From the NCBI RefSeq assembly GCF_032854445.1, contig NW_027018012.1, positions 1 through 64,000 of the forward strand: a DNA stretch of 64,000 nucleotides, given 5' to 3'. The notes under the pieces were generated by a model that saw only the letters and a list, made by a program, of their open reading frames with translations, had not been told where the DNA came from and made no database searches. How positions within the stretch are numbered: position 1 is the stretch's first letter; each line of letters starts with the position of its first letter. Shown here piece by piece: positions 63,877-64,000 of the stretch. Origin of the DNA: Liolophura sinensis. Its lineage: Eukaryota > Mollusca > Polyplacophora > Chitonida > Chitonidae. The position numbers were made by a program, and so were the translations under genes.

Positions 63877-64000
63877 GTGATTATGATATAAATGATCATT
63901 CAATTGTCGCTACAGCCAAAAGTATTGGTCGGAGAGCAACGCGGTTTGCACCATTCGATTTCTCGTCACAAAATACGTCGGATTAGCCTCTTACCAGCAA
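63877..64000 (+). repeat. Partial monomer cut by the window edge
   Basis: The first 124 bases of a monomer, m1 to about m124, in the ATATAAATGATCATTC form. The array continues beyond the window. Confidence 0.95.

Larger units (their letters stand above)
1..64000 (+). repeat. 549-bp satellite array filling the window
   Basis: The motif GTGATTATGAC recurs every 549 bases, give or take 1-2, across the whole window, always in the same orientation. Fixed landmarks in each monomer are AAAATACGTCGG (m94-m105), CTGGTCTTTTTG (m159-m170), CGGCTACACTGTAC (m182-m195), CCCTTCGGTAGCCC (m252-m265), ATGTCTTTATCTACG (m344-m358), CAGCTGTT (m489-m496) and CCATGGAGTAAGAGCC (m522-m537). Most monomers are exactly 549 bp. 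Exceptions are two 868-bp fusions, seven of 648-652 bp, two of 247 bp, two of 542 bp and one of 541 bp. No flanking unique DNA is present, so neither end of the array is seen. Tandem head-to-tail arrays with HOR structure are characteristic of eukaryotic heterochromatin; the family and species are not recognised. Confidence 0.98.

Noticed and set aside
302-63903. Many 60-174 codon open frames on both strands as protein genes
   Set aside because: They recur once per monomer, overlap on opposite strands, open and close by single substitutions, have no recognisable domain, and have no surrounding gene structure. They are consequences of the repeat.
1-64000. CRISPR array
   Set aside because: The repeating unit is 549 bp and contiguous. 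There are no short direct repeats with unique spacers.
1-64000. Tandem RNA gene cluster (5S rRNA, tRNA, U snRNA)
   Set aside because: I find no recognisable Pol III A/B box pair, 5S-like core or tRNA cloverleaf in the monomer, and neighbouring monomers vary at positions that an RNA gene would keep.
1-64000. CENP-B box
   Set aside because: The pattern TTCG-N4-A-N2-CGGG is not present. TTCGATTT (near m79) and TTCGGTAG (near m255) lack the A and CGGG at the required spacing.
1-64000. Retroelement or DNA transposon sequence
   Set aside because: No terminal repeats, target-site duplications, reverse transcriptase or transposase motifs are seen, and every base checked belongs to the monomer apart from the 14-nt filler.
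1-64000. Internal 183-bp subrepeats in the monomer
   Set aside because: Comparing m1-m183, m184-m366 and m367-m549 by eye shows only short matches such as TCATTAC/TCACTAC and scattered GTAC, no more than expected by chance.
1-64000. Bacterial or viral origin of the window
   Set aside because: No coding density, ribosome-binding sites or operons. A 64-kb pure satellite with nested HORs is a eukaryotic pattern.

Overview
The whole window is one satellite-DNA array. A monomer of 549 bp is repeated head to tail on one strand from the first base to the last, about 116 monomers plus a 124-base stub at the right edge. I find no unique sequence, gene, RNA gene, transposon, CRISPR array or inversion. 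Positions inside a monomer are written m1 to m549, with m1 the G of GTGATTATG. A hand count of the monomer at 51050-51598 gives 230 G+C of 549 (42%). An array this long with higher-order repeat (HOR) structure points to eukaryotic heterochromatin (centromeric, pericentromeric or subtelomeric). I do not recognise the monomer and cannot name the species.

Layout. 1-8876: a 3.6-kb HOR ('HOR-A') of six units, one of them a fused double monomer; two near-identical copies and a third that lost a monomer by unequal exchange. 8877-14912: loosely ordered monomers, including relatives of the two halves of the fused unit. 14913-17657: a dimeric 1098-bp repeat. 17658-22601: mixed monomers, part of which recurs at 25349-26995. 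22602-25348 and 31030-34328: two blocks of a tetrameric HOR ('HOR-C', 2197 bp) separated by other monomers. 27545 onward: a recurrent 648-bp variant appears, carrying a second copy of m224-m322. 35979-45358: a HOR ('HOR-D') with two 247-bp deleted monomers and one 542-bp collapse product. 45359-50700: the same kind of monomers but dense in one-base indels, which looks like poor consensus. 46998-64000: a HOR ('HOR-E') opened by the 648-bp variant, in versions of 4, 15 and 9 monomers, with embedded 1098-bp dimers.

Nothing here behaves as an operon or pathway. The content is the record of array turnover: unequal crossover, local amplification, conversion-like mosaicism, templated insertion and short-homology deletion. 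Open frames of about 60-174 codons recur on both strands, but they are by-products of the repeated sequence and I do not annotate them as genes. Monomer boundaries were located by eye at the m1 motif and should be good to about 1-2 bases.
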